A stretch of 64,000 nt of DNA from NCBI GenBank assembly GCA_050187875.1, contig JBFWXB010000023.1:1-64000 (forward strand). Direction: 5' to 3'. Numbering within the stretch: the first letter of the stretch is position 1; the number at the start of each line of letters is the position of its first letter. Position numbers and translations under genes: made by a program. The DNA is from JAFKKS01 sp050187875 (lineage in GTDB: Bacteria; Pseudomonadota; Alphaproteobacteria; Rhizobiales; Xanthobacteraceae). This document shows positions 16,877 through 25,532 of this stretch, in pieces. The notes beneath the pieces were generated by a model. The model worked only from the letters and a program-made list of their open reading frames with translations, made no database searches and was not told the origin of the DNA.

Positions 16877-18879
16877 GTCGCGAGCACCAGGAGGAGCAAC
16901 ACCAGCGCCATGAACACGAGCATGAGGTAGCGGCGGATGGTCAGGAACTGCAGCACGTTGAGCTGATCTGTCGCGTATTCAACGACCCCCGAGATCGGGG
17001 CGTAGAGCGTGTCCCAGATGGGGTCGCGCACGATGACAGTCAGGCGCGCGGGCCCAGTCGCGCCTGGCGGTGGCATTTCGCCGACCTCGCGCGCATGGAA
17101 CACGAGCGCTCCGAATACGCGGCGAATCGGCTGCGACAGACTGTCGGCCGTGTACTGCGTCAGAGGGCTCGCGTCGGGATAGCCGCAGTCCCAGGCGGGG
17201 CCGCGACGCAATTTGTCGGAAGCCAAGCGGTGGATTGCAAACGCAGCCAGCATGCCGGATAGCGCGATGAAGATAAAAACCAGCAGTCCGTTATAGGAGC
17301 TGCGGCTTTCGGCGATCGGCACAATCGACAGCCATTCGACGCCCGTCTGCATGGGCATGCGTCCGCTGACGGCAAGCTCCGTGATCGGCGCCAGCACATC
17401 GATGAACATGCCCGGCAGAATTCCCGCGATCAGGCACAAGGCGCCGAGGACATACATCGCGGCGAGCGATGTGGTCTCCGTTTCGTGAGCATCACGCGCC
17501 ACTTCCGAGCGGGCGCGACCGAGGAAGCTGATGCCGAAGACGCGCACGAAGCACGCGCCGGCGAGGGCCGCCGATAGCGCCAGGAGCGCGCCAACGGCAG
17601 GCACCATCAGCTTCAAGCCCCAAGACGGTAATTGCGGACTCAAGAGGATGGCTTGGAATGTGAGCCATTCGGAGACGAAACCGTTGAGCGGCGGCAGCGC
17701 CGAGATCGCCATTGCGCCGACGAGGAATACGAACGCGGTGTGCGGCATGCGATGGATGAGGCCGCCAAGCTTCTCCATGTTGCGCTCGCCGGTCGCGGCC
17801 AGCACCGCGCCGGCGCCGCAGAACAAAAGGTTTTTGAACAGCGAATGGTTGAACACATGCAGCAGTGCCGCGGTGACCGCGAGCGCGGCGGCAAAATTCA
17901 TACTGAAAGCCTTGAAGGCCAATGCCAAGCCGAGCGCGACGAAAATGATGCCGATATTCTCGATGGTGCTGTAGGCAAGCACGCGCTTGAGGTCGCTTTG
18001 CATCAGCGCATAGAGCACGCCCATCGCTGCGGTCGCCCCGCCAATGCCGAGCACCACTATGCTCCACCACCATTGGGGCGCGCCGAGCAGATCGAACACG
18101 ATGCGGATAAAACCGTAGACCGCGACCTTCGTCATCACGCCGCTCATTAGCGCCGAGACATGGCTGGGCGCTGCCGGGTGCGCGAGCGGCAGCCACGCAT
18201 GCAAAGGCACAATGCCCGCCTTCGATCCCGTTCCGATGAGGGCAAGGATCAGCACCAGCGCGGCGAGCCCAGCCGACGGAGGCGCGGCGCGCATGACATC
18301 GAACGCGTAATTGCCGCTGGCGCCCGCGAGCAGACCGAAGGTGAACAGCAAAGCCAGCGTGCCGAAGCTCGCCATCAGAAGATACACGTAGCCCGCTCGC
18401 AAGTTTTCGCGGATTTGATGATGCGCGATCACCAGCGCCCACGACGTGAGCGACATGAACTCCCACGACACCAGGAAGGTGAACGCGTCATCGGCAATCA
18501 CCACGAGATTCATGCCGGCGAGATAGATGGGGTAAAACGGCAGCACGCGCGCCGGAAACGTTTCATGCCGCCCGTAGCCGAGCGCGAACAGGCTCGTCGC
18601 TGCGCTGCCGAGATTGACCACCACCAGGAAGAACGCCGCGAGCGCATCGATGCGGAAATGCGCACCGATCCATGGCAGACCGAGCGGCAACGTCAAGGAA
18701 GGAGCTGGCGCGCCGCCGACAAGCGCGTTCAGCGCAACAGCAAGCGACAACAACGATATCGCGAGGCTCGCCCCGTAAACGATTGTCCTGCCGATATCCG
18801 AGCGCGCAAGTCCAATCGCCAGGACGCCGGTCGCGAGCAGCGCGGCAATGCAGGAGAGGACAACGACGACGGCGGTCAT
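16867..18879 (-). CDS. hyfB: Hydrogenase-4-like proton-pumping membrane subunit B
   Basis: A 670-residue NuoL/HyfB-type antiporter-like subunit with about sixteen transmembrane helices. Conserved residues include the GSKAGIVPLHAWLPLAHPAAP segment and the QSDLKRVLAYSTIENIG motif. The long C-terminal part (after about residue 480) holds extra helices typical of HyfB. Its ATG overlaps the stop of the regulator gene (ATGA). With hyfF this complex has two antiporter-like modules. Confidence 0.88.
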   Translation of the reverse strand: MTAVVVVLSCIAALLATGVLAIGLARSDIGRTIVYGASLAISLLSLAVALNALVGGAPAPSLTLPLGLPWIGAHFRIDALAAFFLVVVNLGSAATSLFALGYGRHETFPARVLPFYPIYLAGMNLVVIADDAFTFLVSWEFMSLTSWALVIAHHQIRENLRAGYVYLLMASFGTLALLFTFGLLAGASGNYAFDVMRAAPPSAGLAALVLILALIGTGSKAGIVPLHAWLPLAHPAAPSHVSALMSGVMTKVAVYGFIRIVFDLLGAPQWWWSIVVLGIGGATAAMGVLYALMQSDLKRVLAYSTIENIGIIFVALGLALAFKAFSMNFAAALAVTAALLHVFNHSLFKNLLFCGAGAVLAATGERNMEKLGGLIHRMPHTAFVFLVGAMAISALPPLNGFVSEWLTFQAILLSPQLPSWGLKLMVPAVGALLALSAALAGACFVRVFGISFLGRARSEVARDAHETETTSLAAMYVLGALCLIAGILPGMFIDVLAPITELAVSGRMPMQTGVEWLSIVPIAESRSSYNGLLVFIFIALSGMLAAFAIHRLASDKLRRGPAWDCGYPDASPLTQYTADSLSQPIRRVFGALVFHAREVGEMPPPGATGPARLTVIVRDPIWDTLYAPISGVVEYATDQLNVLQFLTIRRYLMLVFMALVLLLLVLATWL

Positions 18880-19124
18880 CTGGCCTTCAGCCTCACGCCG
18901 CGCCCACCATCGGTACTGCTTGCGCCCTCGCCAATCAGTTCGATGCCGGCTGCGTTCAGCGCGGCAACGAGCTTCACCAGCGAGTCCACGTTCCCGCGGA
19001 TGGTATCTTCGCTGGCTTCCATGCGCTGGATCGTCGGCAGCGACAGTCCCGACAGCTCAGCGAGCTTGCGTTGATCGATTCCGAGCAGCGCTCGGGCAGA
19101 GCGAAGCTGTCCAGCCGTGATCAT
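18876..19124 (-). CDS. Small XRE-type helix-turn-helix regulator at the head of the hyf operon
   Basis: An 82-residue protein with an N-terminal helix-turn-helix (QLRSARALLGIDQRKLAELS, then LPTIQRMEAS) of the Cro/XRE family. The rest is a short linker with no effector domain. Its stop overlaps the hyfB ATG, so it is translated together with the complex and probably regulates the operon. A palindrome lies 52-82 bases upstream of its start. Confidence 0.75.
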   Translation of the reverse strand: MITAGQLRSARALLGIDQRKLAELSGLSLPTIQRMEASEDTIRGNVDSLVKLVAALNAAGIELIGEGASSTDGGRGVRLKAR

Positions 19125-19175
19125 GCGAATTGCATCAGAAATGATGTATGAAACACGAATCTGAGAGTTATATCA

Positions 19176-19206
19176 CTAACAAGTCCGGTTTCAACCCGCT
19201 TGTTAG
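19176..19206. promoter_or_regulatory. 8-bp inverted repeat in the xre/P450 divergent intergenic region
   Basis: CTAACAAG (19176-19183) and CTTGTTAG (19199-19206) are exact reverse complements separated by 15 bases. The site lies between the divergent regulator (start 19124) and P450 (start 19384) genes. It is a candidate operator for the XRE protein; a hairpin in the P450 leader is the alternative. Confidence 0.4.
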
Positions 19207-19383
19207 GAAGGGCGACGCTTACGTTGTATTTGGACACGGTTAAACCCGCCCCGTCCGCGGCGGAACATGGCTGCCCGTGCATTGTTTGAGCGGACGCAAA
19301 GAACGCTCTGCCGGGGAAGAGTTAGGAGGAATCGTTGTGCCCCCGGCTGCACCGCGGCGTCGGGATGTTGTCGAGAGAATTTC

Positions 19384-20547
19384 ATGCCCCTGAGCCCGGA
19401 TAAACCGCAACCTGACTGGGACCCCCGATCAGGGCAGGTCCTCGCTGATCAGATCAGGGCCTATGACGCCATGCGGGGCCGCTGCCCGGTCGCCCACAGC
19501 GACTATCTCGGTTGGTCGCTGTTCCGGCACGAGGACGTGGCGCGGGTGCTGGACGACCACGACACGTTCAGCAGCGCCGTCTCCAGCCATCTATCGGTGC
19601 CGAGCGGCATGGACCCACCGCAGCACACGGCATACCGGCAATTGATTGAGCGCCATTTCGAACCGGAACGCGTCGCCGCCTTCGAGCCAGTGTGCCGGGC
19701 GATCTCGGCCGATCTGGTCGCGGGGCTTGAAAAGGGCGAGGAGATCGACCTGGTGGCGCAGCTTGCCCGGCCCTTCGCCGTGCGCGTCCAGTGCGCTTAT
19801 CTCGGCTGGCCCGCGTCGATGCACGCACCACTGCTCGAATGGGTGCGTAGAAACCACGAGGCGACGCTGGCGAGGGACATCAGCGCGATGGCTGCCGTCG
19901 CACTCGAGTTCGACGGCTATATCACCAACCTGCTCGCTGCGCGGCGCGCCGCCGGCACCGATGCGCCCAATGACATCACCACCGATCTGCTGCGGGAAGA
20001 GGTTGACGGCCGACCACTCGCTCACGACGAGATTGTCAGCATCCTGCGCAACTGGACGGTTGGCGAGCTTGGCACCATTGCCGCCTGCGTCGGCATTCTC
20101 GGGCACTATCTGGCGGACAACCCGCAGGTCGAGCAACAACTGCGCGACAACTCTGAACTGCTGCCCGCGGCCATCGACGAGATATTGCGGATGCACGCGC
20201 CACTCGTCGCCAACCGGCGGCTGACGACGCGGTCGGCCGAGATCGGCGGCCGCCGGATCGCGGCCGGCGAACGGATCACGCTGATCTGGGCCTCGGCCAA
20301 CCGTGACGAGGCGGTGTTCGGCGATCCCGACGAATTTCGTCTCGACCGCGACCCCGCGCACAATCTCCTCTACGGCCGCGGCATCCATGTCTGCCCGGGC
20401 GCGCAGCTTGCCCGGCTAGAGCTACGCGTCGTCATGGAGGAACTGCTGAAATCAACCCGGCGGATCGACAAGGCTCCCGGCCGGCAGCCGGCGATCGCCA
20501 TCTATCCAGCAAGTGGATTCTCCGCGCTTCCGCTGCTCCTGTCGTGA
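19384..20547 (+). CDS. Cytochrome P450
   Basis: A 387-residue soluble bacterial P450. The haem-binding loop is YGRGIHVCPGAQ with Cys337 as thiolate ligand; the usual leading Phe is Tyr. The EILR motif (266-269) supplies the ExxR pair. The I-helix reads GELGT (227-231), so the acidic residue normally before the catalytic threonine is glycine. I chose ATG 19384, preceded by GAGAG; longer in-frame starts add unrelated residues. No ferredoxin or reductase gene is adjacent, so electron donors must be encoded elsewhere. Substrate unknown. Confidence 0.85.
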   Translation: MPLSPDKPQPDWDPRSGQVLADQIRAYDAMRGRCPVAHSDYLGWSLFRHEDVARVLDDHDTFSSAVSSHLSVPSGMDPPQHTAYRQLIERHFEPERVAAFEPVCRAISADLVAGLEKGEEIDLVAQLARPFAVRVQCAYLGWPASMHAPLLEWVRRNHEATLARDISAMAAVALEFDGYITNLLAARRAAGTDAPNDITTDLLREEVDGRPLAHDEIVSILRNWTVGELGTIAACVGILGHYLADNPQVEQQLRDNSELLPAAIDEILRMHAPLVANRRLTTRSAEIGGRRIAAGERITLIWASANRDEAVFGDPDEFRLDRDPAHNLLYGRGIHVCPGAQLARLELRVVMEELLKSTRRIDKAPGRQPAIAIYPASGFSALPLLLS

Positions 20548-20548
20548 T

Positions 20549-20572
20549 CCCGGCTGGACACAGGCAGCCGGG
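20549..20572 (+). terminator. Strong hairpin directly after the P450 stop
   Basis: CCCGGCTG (20549-20556) and CAGCCGGG (20565-20572) form a perfect 8-bp GC-rich stem with an 8-base loop, two bases after the P450 stop codon. It sits between convergent genes. There is no following T-run on either strand, so it is not a textbook intrinsic terminator but may still stabilise or end the transcript. Confidence 0.4.
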
Positions 20573-20617
20573 GCGCAGCACCACCACATCGCCTACGGTC
20601 ATGATATTTTTTCAAGA

Positions 20618-21322
20618 TCAGGCATCGGCCAGGTGACCGTCGCGGAGGTGGAATATGCGATCAAATCGGTCAAAAATCTTCTCGTCATGTGTGACGGCGA
20701 CGATAGCGGCGTCGTGTTCGACAGCGAGCTTGCGCAACAAGTCCATGACGATACCGGCTCGCTTAGAATCGAGCGCGGCGGTCGGTTCGTCGGCAAGAAT
20801 GATGCGCGGACTATTGGCCAACGCACGGGCGATGGCAACGCGCTGGGCCTCCCCTCCCGACAGTTTGGCCGGCATAGCGTTCTTACGGTGACCCACCTCC
20901 AGATCGTCCAGCAGTTCGCTGGCCCGCTTGCGAGCCGTCGCTGCATCGACGCCTGCCAGCTGCAGGACAACAGCTACATTGTCGGTCGCATCGAGAAACG
21001 GCAGCAAGTTATGGAATTGGAAGATGAAGCCGATCTTGTCGAGTCTCAGGCGCCGCAGGTCACTACGCTGCCACTCGCCATCGCGCAACACGAGCTCGCC
21101 GTCGAGTTCCATTGAGCCTGCCGATGGATCGAGAATGCAGCCGATGACGTTGAGGAGCGTGGTCTTGCCGGAGCCAGAGGGGCCAAGGAGGGCCACCACC
21201 TGGCGCGGAAACACTTCGAGGGAGACCTCTCGCAGCGCATCCACACGCGTCTCGCCTTCGCCGAAATGTTTGGAAATATCATCGAGCCGCACCAGTGGTC
21301 CGCCGCATCTCGACCTTGCCAT
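20618..21322 (-). CDS. ABC exporter ATPase (DevA/LolD/MacB type)
   Basis: A 234-residue ABC ATPase. Walker A is GPSGSGKT, the signature is KLSGGEAQRVAIARAL and Walker B ends in ADEPTAALD. It belongs to the class that energises FtsX-like permeases. GGAGG precedes the ATG at 21322 and the permease stop is one base upstream of it. With the next two genes it forms a tripartite exporter operon like DevBCA, which exports lipids or small molecules. Confidence 0.88.
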   Translation of the reverse strand: MARSRCGGPLVRLDDISKHFGEGETRVDALREVSLEVFPRQVVALLGPSGSGKTTLLNVIGCILDPSAGSMELDGELVLRDGEWQRSDLRRLRLDKIGFIFQFHNLLPFLDATDNVAVVLQLAGVDAATARKRASELLDDLEVGHRKNAMPAKLSGGEAQRVAIARALANSPRIILADEPTAALDSKRAGIVMDLLRKLAVEHDAAIVAVTHDEKIFDRFDRIFHLRDGHLADA

Positions 21323-21323
21323 G

Positions 21324-22457
21324 TCATCCTCCCAGCGCCGTCGCCGGATCGACCCTCAGCGCAGCACGCACGCCGAGACCGCTGGAAAGCAGGCAAACCG
21401 CGAACACGACAAGGCCGAGAACAGCCACGTTGTCCGGCTCCAGCACCACCCGCCGGGGGAAATAATCTTTGGTATTGATGATCAGCGTGGCGCCGACGGC
21501 GAAGCCGATCAGGCCGAGCGCCAGCGCTTGCTGCACGATCATGCCGATGATGGTGCGGTCCGGCGCCCCGATCAGCTTCAGGGTGGCGATCTGCTTCAAT
21601 TTCTCCATGGTCATCGTGTAGATGATGAGCGCGATGATGACGGCCGAAACGATAAGCAAGAGCGATGTAAAAAGCCCGATCTGCCGCCGCGCGCGGTCAA
21701 CGAGCGAGCGCGAGAGAATGAGCTCCTGATCCTCCTGTGTGATCGCGGCCAAATGCTTCCAGCGGCGTATTGTGGCGGCGGTGGCGTCGGGGGAGGCGTT
21801 AGGATGCAATCGGGCAACGACGGCATTGATGGTGTCTAGGCTAGCACTGCCGGAACCACGGGCAATCTGCACTCGCGCCGCCGGCGGCGAGAGCTCGAAT
21901 TGCAGCTTCTGTGCATCGGACAGTGTGATGTAGACGGCAGGATCGCCGCCGGAATTAACCTGGTGCCGAGTCAGTCCCACGACAACGAAGGTGTTGCGGC
22001 CGAGACGGATGCGTTCGCCCAGGGTCAGTCCGGATGAGCGGTCGGCGACCATCTCGTAATGACTGCGCGCGATGTCGCGGCCTTCGGCGATCTCCGGCGG
22101 CCCGCCGGGGCGCGCCGGCTCGTAGCCGATGACATAGAGCCTCAGTTTGCCGTCCTGGTGCTCGGCCTCGACGGTCTGATAGGTGATGCTGCCGGCGGCG
22201 GTTACCCCGGCGATACGCGCCACCGCTTCGCGGATGTCACCGGGAATCCGCGAGGCTTCGGCGAAAGGACCGCGTGTATTGGCCTCCACGACCCACAGGT
22301 CCACGGCTGGCGCCCGGGCGATCGTCAGGGCATCGACGACGAGGCCGCGGTAGATGCCGATCATCGCCAGCACGACGCCGAGCAAAAGACCAAGCCCAAT
22401 ACACGTCAGCAGAAAGCGGCCGAGATTGTGCCGAATGTCACGATAGGCGAGGTTCAT
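21324..22457 (-). CDS. ABC exporter permease (DevC / FtsX-like)
   Basis: A 377-residue permease of the MacB/FtsX class. One transmembrane helix lies at about residues 12-35. A large periplasmic domain follows, then three C-terminal helices (from about 265). The N-terminal NLAYRDIRHNLGRFLLTCIG and the C-terminal IALIIYTMTMEKLKQIATLK are typical of DevC-like proteins. Its ATG overlaps the stop of the membrane-fusion gene (ATGA). Confidence 0.85.
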   Translation of the reverse strand: MNLAYRDIRHNLGRFLLTCIGLGLLLGVVLAMIGIYRGLVVDALTIARAPAVDLWVVEANTRGPFAEASRIPGDIREAVARIAGVTAAGSITYQTVEAEHQDGKLRLYVIGYEPARPGGPPEIAEGRDIARSHYEMVADRSSGLTLGERIRLGRNTFVVVGLTRHQVNSGGDPAVYITLSDAQKLQFELSPPAARVQIARGSGSASLDTINAVVARLHPNASPDATAATIRRWKHLAAITQEDQELILSRSLVDRARRQIGLFTSLLLIVSAVIIALIIYTMTMEKLKQIATLKLIGAPDRTIIGMIVQQALALGLIGFAVGATLIINTKDYFPRRVVLEPDNVAVLGLVVFAVCLLSSGLGVRAALRVDPATALGG

Positions 22458-23695
22458 TTGGGCATCGCCTCGGTTGCGCGCGCCGCACGGCCTTCACGCA
22501 GCCCGTTCTCCAGTCGTGTCACGACGCGGGCGTTTGCCGGAAGACCGTCGACGATCTCGAGGCGGGAGTCTTCTGTGCGATGACGGAATTGAACCAGGCG
22601 GCGCCGCAAACGTCCCTCTTCGACTGTCCACACCGTGCCCTGCCGGCCGTCGTAGCCATGCACCGCGGACGACGGCACGAGCAGCGCCTTGCCGAGCCTG
22701 GCCACGGTGATCCAGAATTCCACCTGCTCGCCGAGATAAACGCGTGCCGGTGGATTGTCGCCTCTGAGATAGACACGCCGCTCCTCGGTGACCCGGTCAC
22801 TTTCGAGGCCGATGCGGACCACGCGGCCGGCGAAAGTCTCGAGCGGTCGGGAGCGTAGACGCGCCTCAACCGGTTGGCCTTCCTCGATGAAGCCGGCGCG
22901 CGCCTCGTCAACATGGGCGAGGCCCCAGTAGCTGCCGGCGGCAATGAGCGTAAAGATCGGATCGCCAGCCTTGACCACCGAGCCTAGTTCCTTATGACGC
23001 TCGATGACGACTGCGTCGAAGGGAGCGACAAGCGTGCGGTGTCGCAGCATCATCTCCTCGTACTGAAGCTGGGCGCGGGCGTCGGTCAGTTGCGCTTTGG
23101 CGCTTTCCACCTCGCTCTCCGCAACGGCAACGTCGGCCTTGGCTACAGCCTCATCGCGGATCGCCTCCTCCGCCGCTTGCTGGGAGACAACATCGCGCCC
23201 CGCCAGGGTCTGCTTGCGCCGATTGGTCTCTTGCTTCTGGGTGAACACGGCGCGCGCCTTCTCCAGATTGGCCACGCTCTTGACGATATTGACCTCGGCG
23301 GTCAGCAGCGTGGCGCGCGTCTTCGCGACCTTGGCTTCCTGCTCGCCGGTGGCGAGGCGAGCCAACACCTGGCCCTTGCTAACCCGATCGCCATGGTCGA
23401 CGTGAAGTTCGGCAAGCGTGGCCCCGACCTCGAACCCGATCTTTGAGAGAACACGGGCCTCTGTGGTCCCAAGGCCGAAGACCCTGACTGGGACATTCCG
23501 CTCGATCGTTGCGGTCTGAACATCGATCGGACGATTGGAATAGACAAAGGTCGCCGCAACAACGACGGCCACGAACCCGGCTGCGGATAGAGCATACTTC
23601 GTTGACGGTTTCCGCAGCACGGTGAAGACACGCCTTTTGCGCATCTGATTGCGCGACTCTCCAAGCTTGGCGGCCGGGAACACGGAATCATTCAT
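22454..23695 (-). CDS. HlyD/DevB-type membrane-fusion subunit of the ABC exporter
   Basis: A 413-residue periplasmic adaptor. A single membrane anchor (about residues 34-52) is followed by a lipoyl/barrel-sandwich half (EVGATLAELHVDHGDRVSKG). A long coiled-coil hairpin rich in Ala, Glu and Lys comes next, then the second lipoyl half and beta-barrel. It links the DevC-like permease to an outer-membrane channel. The first ATG in a plausible context is at 23695; earlier GTG starts are possible. It diverges from the ArsR-type repressor over 138 bases. Confidence 0.82.
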   Translation of the reverse strand: MNDSVFPAAKLGESRNQMRKRRVFTVLRKPSTKYALSAAGFVAVVVAATFVYSNRPIDVQTATIERNVPVRVFGLGTTEARVLSKIGFEVGATLAELHVDHGDRVSKGQVLARLATGEQEAKVAKTRATLLTAEVNIVKSVANLEKARAVFTQKQETNRRKQTLAGRDVVSQQAAEEAIRDEAVAKADVAVAESEVESAKAQLTDARAQLQYEEMMLRHRTLVAPFDAVVIERHKELGSVVKAGDPIFTLIAAGSYWGLAHVDEARAGFIEEGQPVEARLRSRPLETFAGRVVRIGLESDRVTEERRVYLRGDNPPARVYLGEQVEFWITVARLGKALLVPSSAVHGYDGRQGTVWTVEEGRLRRRLVQFRHRTEDSRLEIVDGLPANARVVTRLENGLREGRAARATEAMPK

Positions 23696-23803
23696 GGTCG
23701 AGCCTTGTTCGTCGTTGATGCTGGTCTTCCACGTCCAGTTCTTTTTTCCTCTTCGCACGTCGCTCTCGCAGATCTGCGGCGAGTAGCCGATTTTTTTCTT
23801 GCA

Positions 23804-23827
23804 ATATATACGTATAATCGTATATAT
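23804..23827. promoter_or_regulatory. AT-rich palindromic operator centred on TATAAT
   Basis: ATATATACG (23804-23812) and CGTATATAT (23819-23827) are exact reverse complements flanking TATAAT (23813-23818). The site ends six bases before the start codon of the ArsR-type repressor, so repressor binding there would occlude a -10 element. The same intergenic region serves the divergent exporter operon. BigR-type repressors are known to bind AT-rich palindromes at comparable positions. Confidence 0.65.
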
Positions 23828-23833
23828 GAAAAT

Positions 23834-24196
23834 ATGAACATAAAGGCAAAACTTGACCTCGTCGCAAAGCTCGACCCCAGGGCCATGCGCGACGCCGCCG
23901 ACGAATGCAGTGCGCTGCTGAAGGCGCTATCCAATCGCCACCGCCTCTTGGTCCTCTGCCAACTGGTCGATGGCGAGAAAACGGTCGGCCAACTTGCCGA
24001 CTTTCTCGGTGTCCGCGATTCGACAACCTCGCAGCACCTCGCGCTGCTGCGACGTGACCGCATCATCGCTGGCCGCCGAGACGGTCAGACCATCTGGTAT
24101 CGGATCGCAAGCGAACCGGCCCTCGCCATTATGCAGGTTCTCTCGGCGGAGTATTGCGCTGGATCAAAACCGCAGCGGGCGCGAAGGCGCAAATGA
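23834..24196 (+). CDS. ArsR-family repressor of the BigR/SqrR (persulfide-sensing) type
   Basis: A 120-residue winged-helix ArsR/SmtB protein. It lacks the metal-binding CxC motif of ArsR but has Cys42 in RLLVLCQLVDGE and Cys108 in LSAEYC. These match in context and numbering the redox pair of BigR (Cys42/Cys108), which forms a di- or tetrasulfide with reactive sulfur. Cys25 is additional. The recognition helix is DSTTSQHLALLRR. The ATG at 23834 directly follows the palindromic operator, suggesting autoregulation. Downstream lies a DUF2892 gene, as in bigR operons, and then an RND pump. Confidence 0.8.
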   Translation: MNIKAKLDLVAKLDPRAMRDAADECSALLKALSNRHRLLVLCQLVDGEKTVGQLADFLGVRDSTTSQHLALLRRDRIIAGRRDGQTIWYRIASEPALAIMQVLSAEYCAGSKPQRARRRK

Positions 24197-24259
24197 ACGA
24201 CCCGGAACGCCAGAGCGACGCAGCACCGCTTCCCCCAGGTACGTTCAAAGGAGCAAGAC

Positions 24260-24463
24260 ATGTCCATCGATCGCGCCGTCATGATGTTCGCCGGCTTTAT
24301 GGTTCTCCTGTCGCTCGCCCTCGGTTTCTACATCTCGTCCTACTGGTATCTGCTCACGGCCTTCGTCGGCGCCAACCTAATGCAGGCTTCGGTGACGGGA
24401 TTCTGTCCAGCCGCCATGGTGTTTAAGACGCTTGGCTGCAAAAGCGGAAGCGCCCTCCAGTAG
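24260..24463 (+). CDS. DUF2892 (YgaP-like) inner-membrane protein
   Basis: A 67-residue protein starting MSIDRAVMMFAGFMVLLSLA, with two membrane helices and the family's GFCPAAMVFKTLGCK ending. DUF2892 domains occur in the membrane part of the rhodanese YgaP and in sulfide-responsive operons. Its two cysteines (GFC and LGC) could handle sulfane sulfur, which is inference. AAAGGAG lies seven bases before the ATG. Confidence 0.85.
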   Translation: MSIDRAVMMFAGFMVLLSLALGFYISSYWYLLTAFVGANLMQASVTGFCPAAMVFKTLGCKSGSALQ

Positions 24464-24533
24464 CCACGACCCGCCACGCAAGAACGAAGCGGTTTGCGCC
24501 CTATCGCGCGACGCCGACTGACATGAGTTGATT

Positions 24534-25532
24534 ATGCTCTCGCGCACTATCTTTATCGCTCTATCGATGGTGGCCGGCGTCGCACCCGCGATCGCGGGCG
24601 AATTTGTCGTCAAAGCTACGATGATTCCCGAGATGAAGGCCGTCTTCGGCCAGGTCGAAAGCCGCATCGTCGTGCCGGCGCGCGCCCGCATCGGCGGCTC
24701 GGTGCGAGAGCTCCGTATCAGCCATGGCGACGAGGTCAAGGAAGGGCAAGCCATCGCCGTCATCGTCGACGACAAGCTGGCGCTTCAACTCAACGCTGCC
24801 GATGCCAAAATCGACGCGCTCGATTCGCAGCGCGAGAATGCGCGCGTCGAGCTCGAGCGGGCGCAACAGCTCAGAGCAACCGGGACGGGCACGCAAGTCC
24901 GCCTCGACCAAGCCAGAATGCAGTTCGAGGTGGCAACGAATCAGGTCGCGGCGGCCAAGGCGGAGAAGACTGTCATTGAGCAGAGTGCGCGAGAAGGCAC
25001 GGTTTTCGCGCCGGCGACCGGCCGAGTGCTCAGCGTCCCCGTCACTCCCGGCTCGGTCATCCTAGCGGGCGAGGAGATCGCCAGGATCGCGCCTGGCCCG
25101 TACTACCTGCGCCTTTCGCTACCGGAACGCCACGCCGCGGAAATCGTGCACGGTTCCGATGTCCTCGTTGGCGGACGGGGGTTAACCCAACCGACGGACC
25201 GACTTCCGGCGGCGCGGCGCGGACGCATCGTCAAGGTCTATCCGGAGATCACCGACGGGCGCGTTACTGCAGACGTCGAGGTCGAAGGGATCGGAGACTA
25301 TTTCGTCAACGAGCGCACATTAGTTTCGATTCCTGTCGGCAAACGTCTTGTCCTCGCCGTTCCGTCCGCAGCGATCCGAACCGTGCATGGCGTCGACTAT
25401 GTGCGCATCGCCACGACCGGCGGTGAAGTTGACGTCGCGGTTATCCTCGGCGAAGCCTTCGAGGATAACGGCCAAAGGCGCATCGAGATACTCACGGGCC
25501 TGCATGATGGCGACCGGGTCATGCTGCCATGA
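24534..25532 (+). CDS. RND efflux periplasmic adaptor
   Basis: A 332-residue membrane-fusion protein. A signal peptide covers about residues 1-22 (ending PAIAG). The lipoyl segment ELRISHGDEVKEGQAIAVI follows, then a short alpha-hairpin (about 85-140) and beta-barrel domains. It bridges the inner-membrane pump and an outer-membrane channel. I chose the ATG at 24534 over a TTG six bases earlier. Its stop overlaps the permease start (ATGA). No TolC-like gene is present here. Confidence 0.85.
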   Translation: MLSRTIFIALSMVAGVAPAIAGEFVVKATMIPEMKAVFGQVESRIVVPARARIGGSVRELRISHGDEVKEGQAIAVIVDDKLALQLNAADAKIDALDSQRENARVELERAQQLRATGTGTQVRLDQARMQFEVATNQVAAAKAEKTVIEQSAREGTVFAPATGRVLSVPVTPGSVILAGEEIARIAPGPYYLRLSLPERHAAEIVHGSDVLVGGRGLTQPTDRLPAARRGRIVKVYPEITDGRVTADVEVEGIGDYFVNERTLVSIPVGKRLVLAVPSAAIRTVHGVDYVRIATTGGEVDVAVILGEAFEDNGQRRIEILTGLHDGDRVMLP

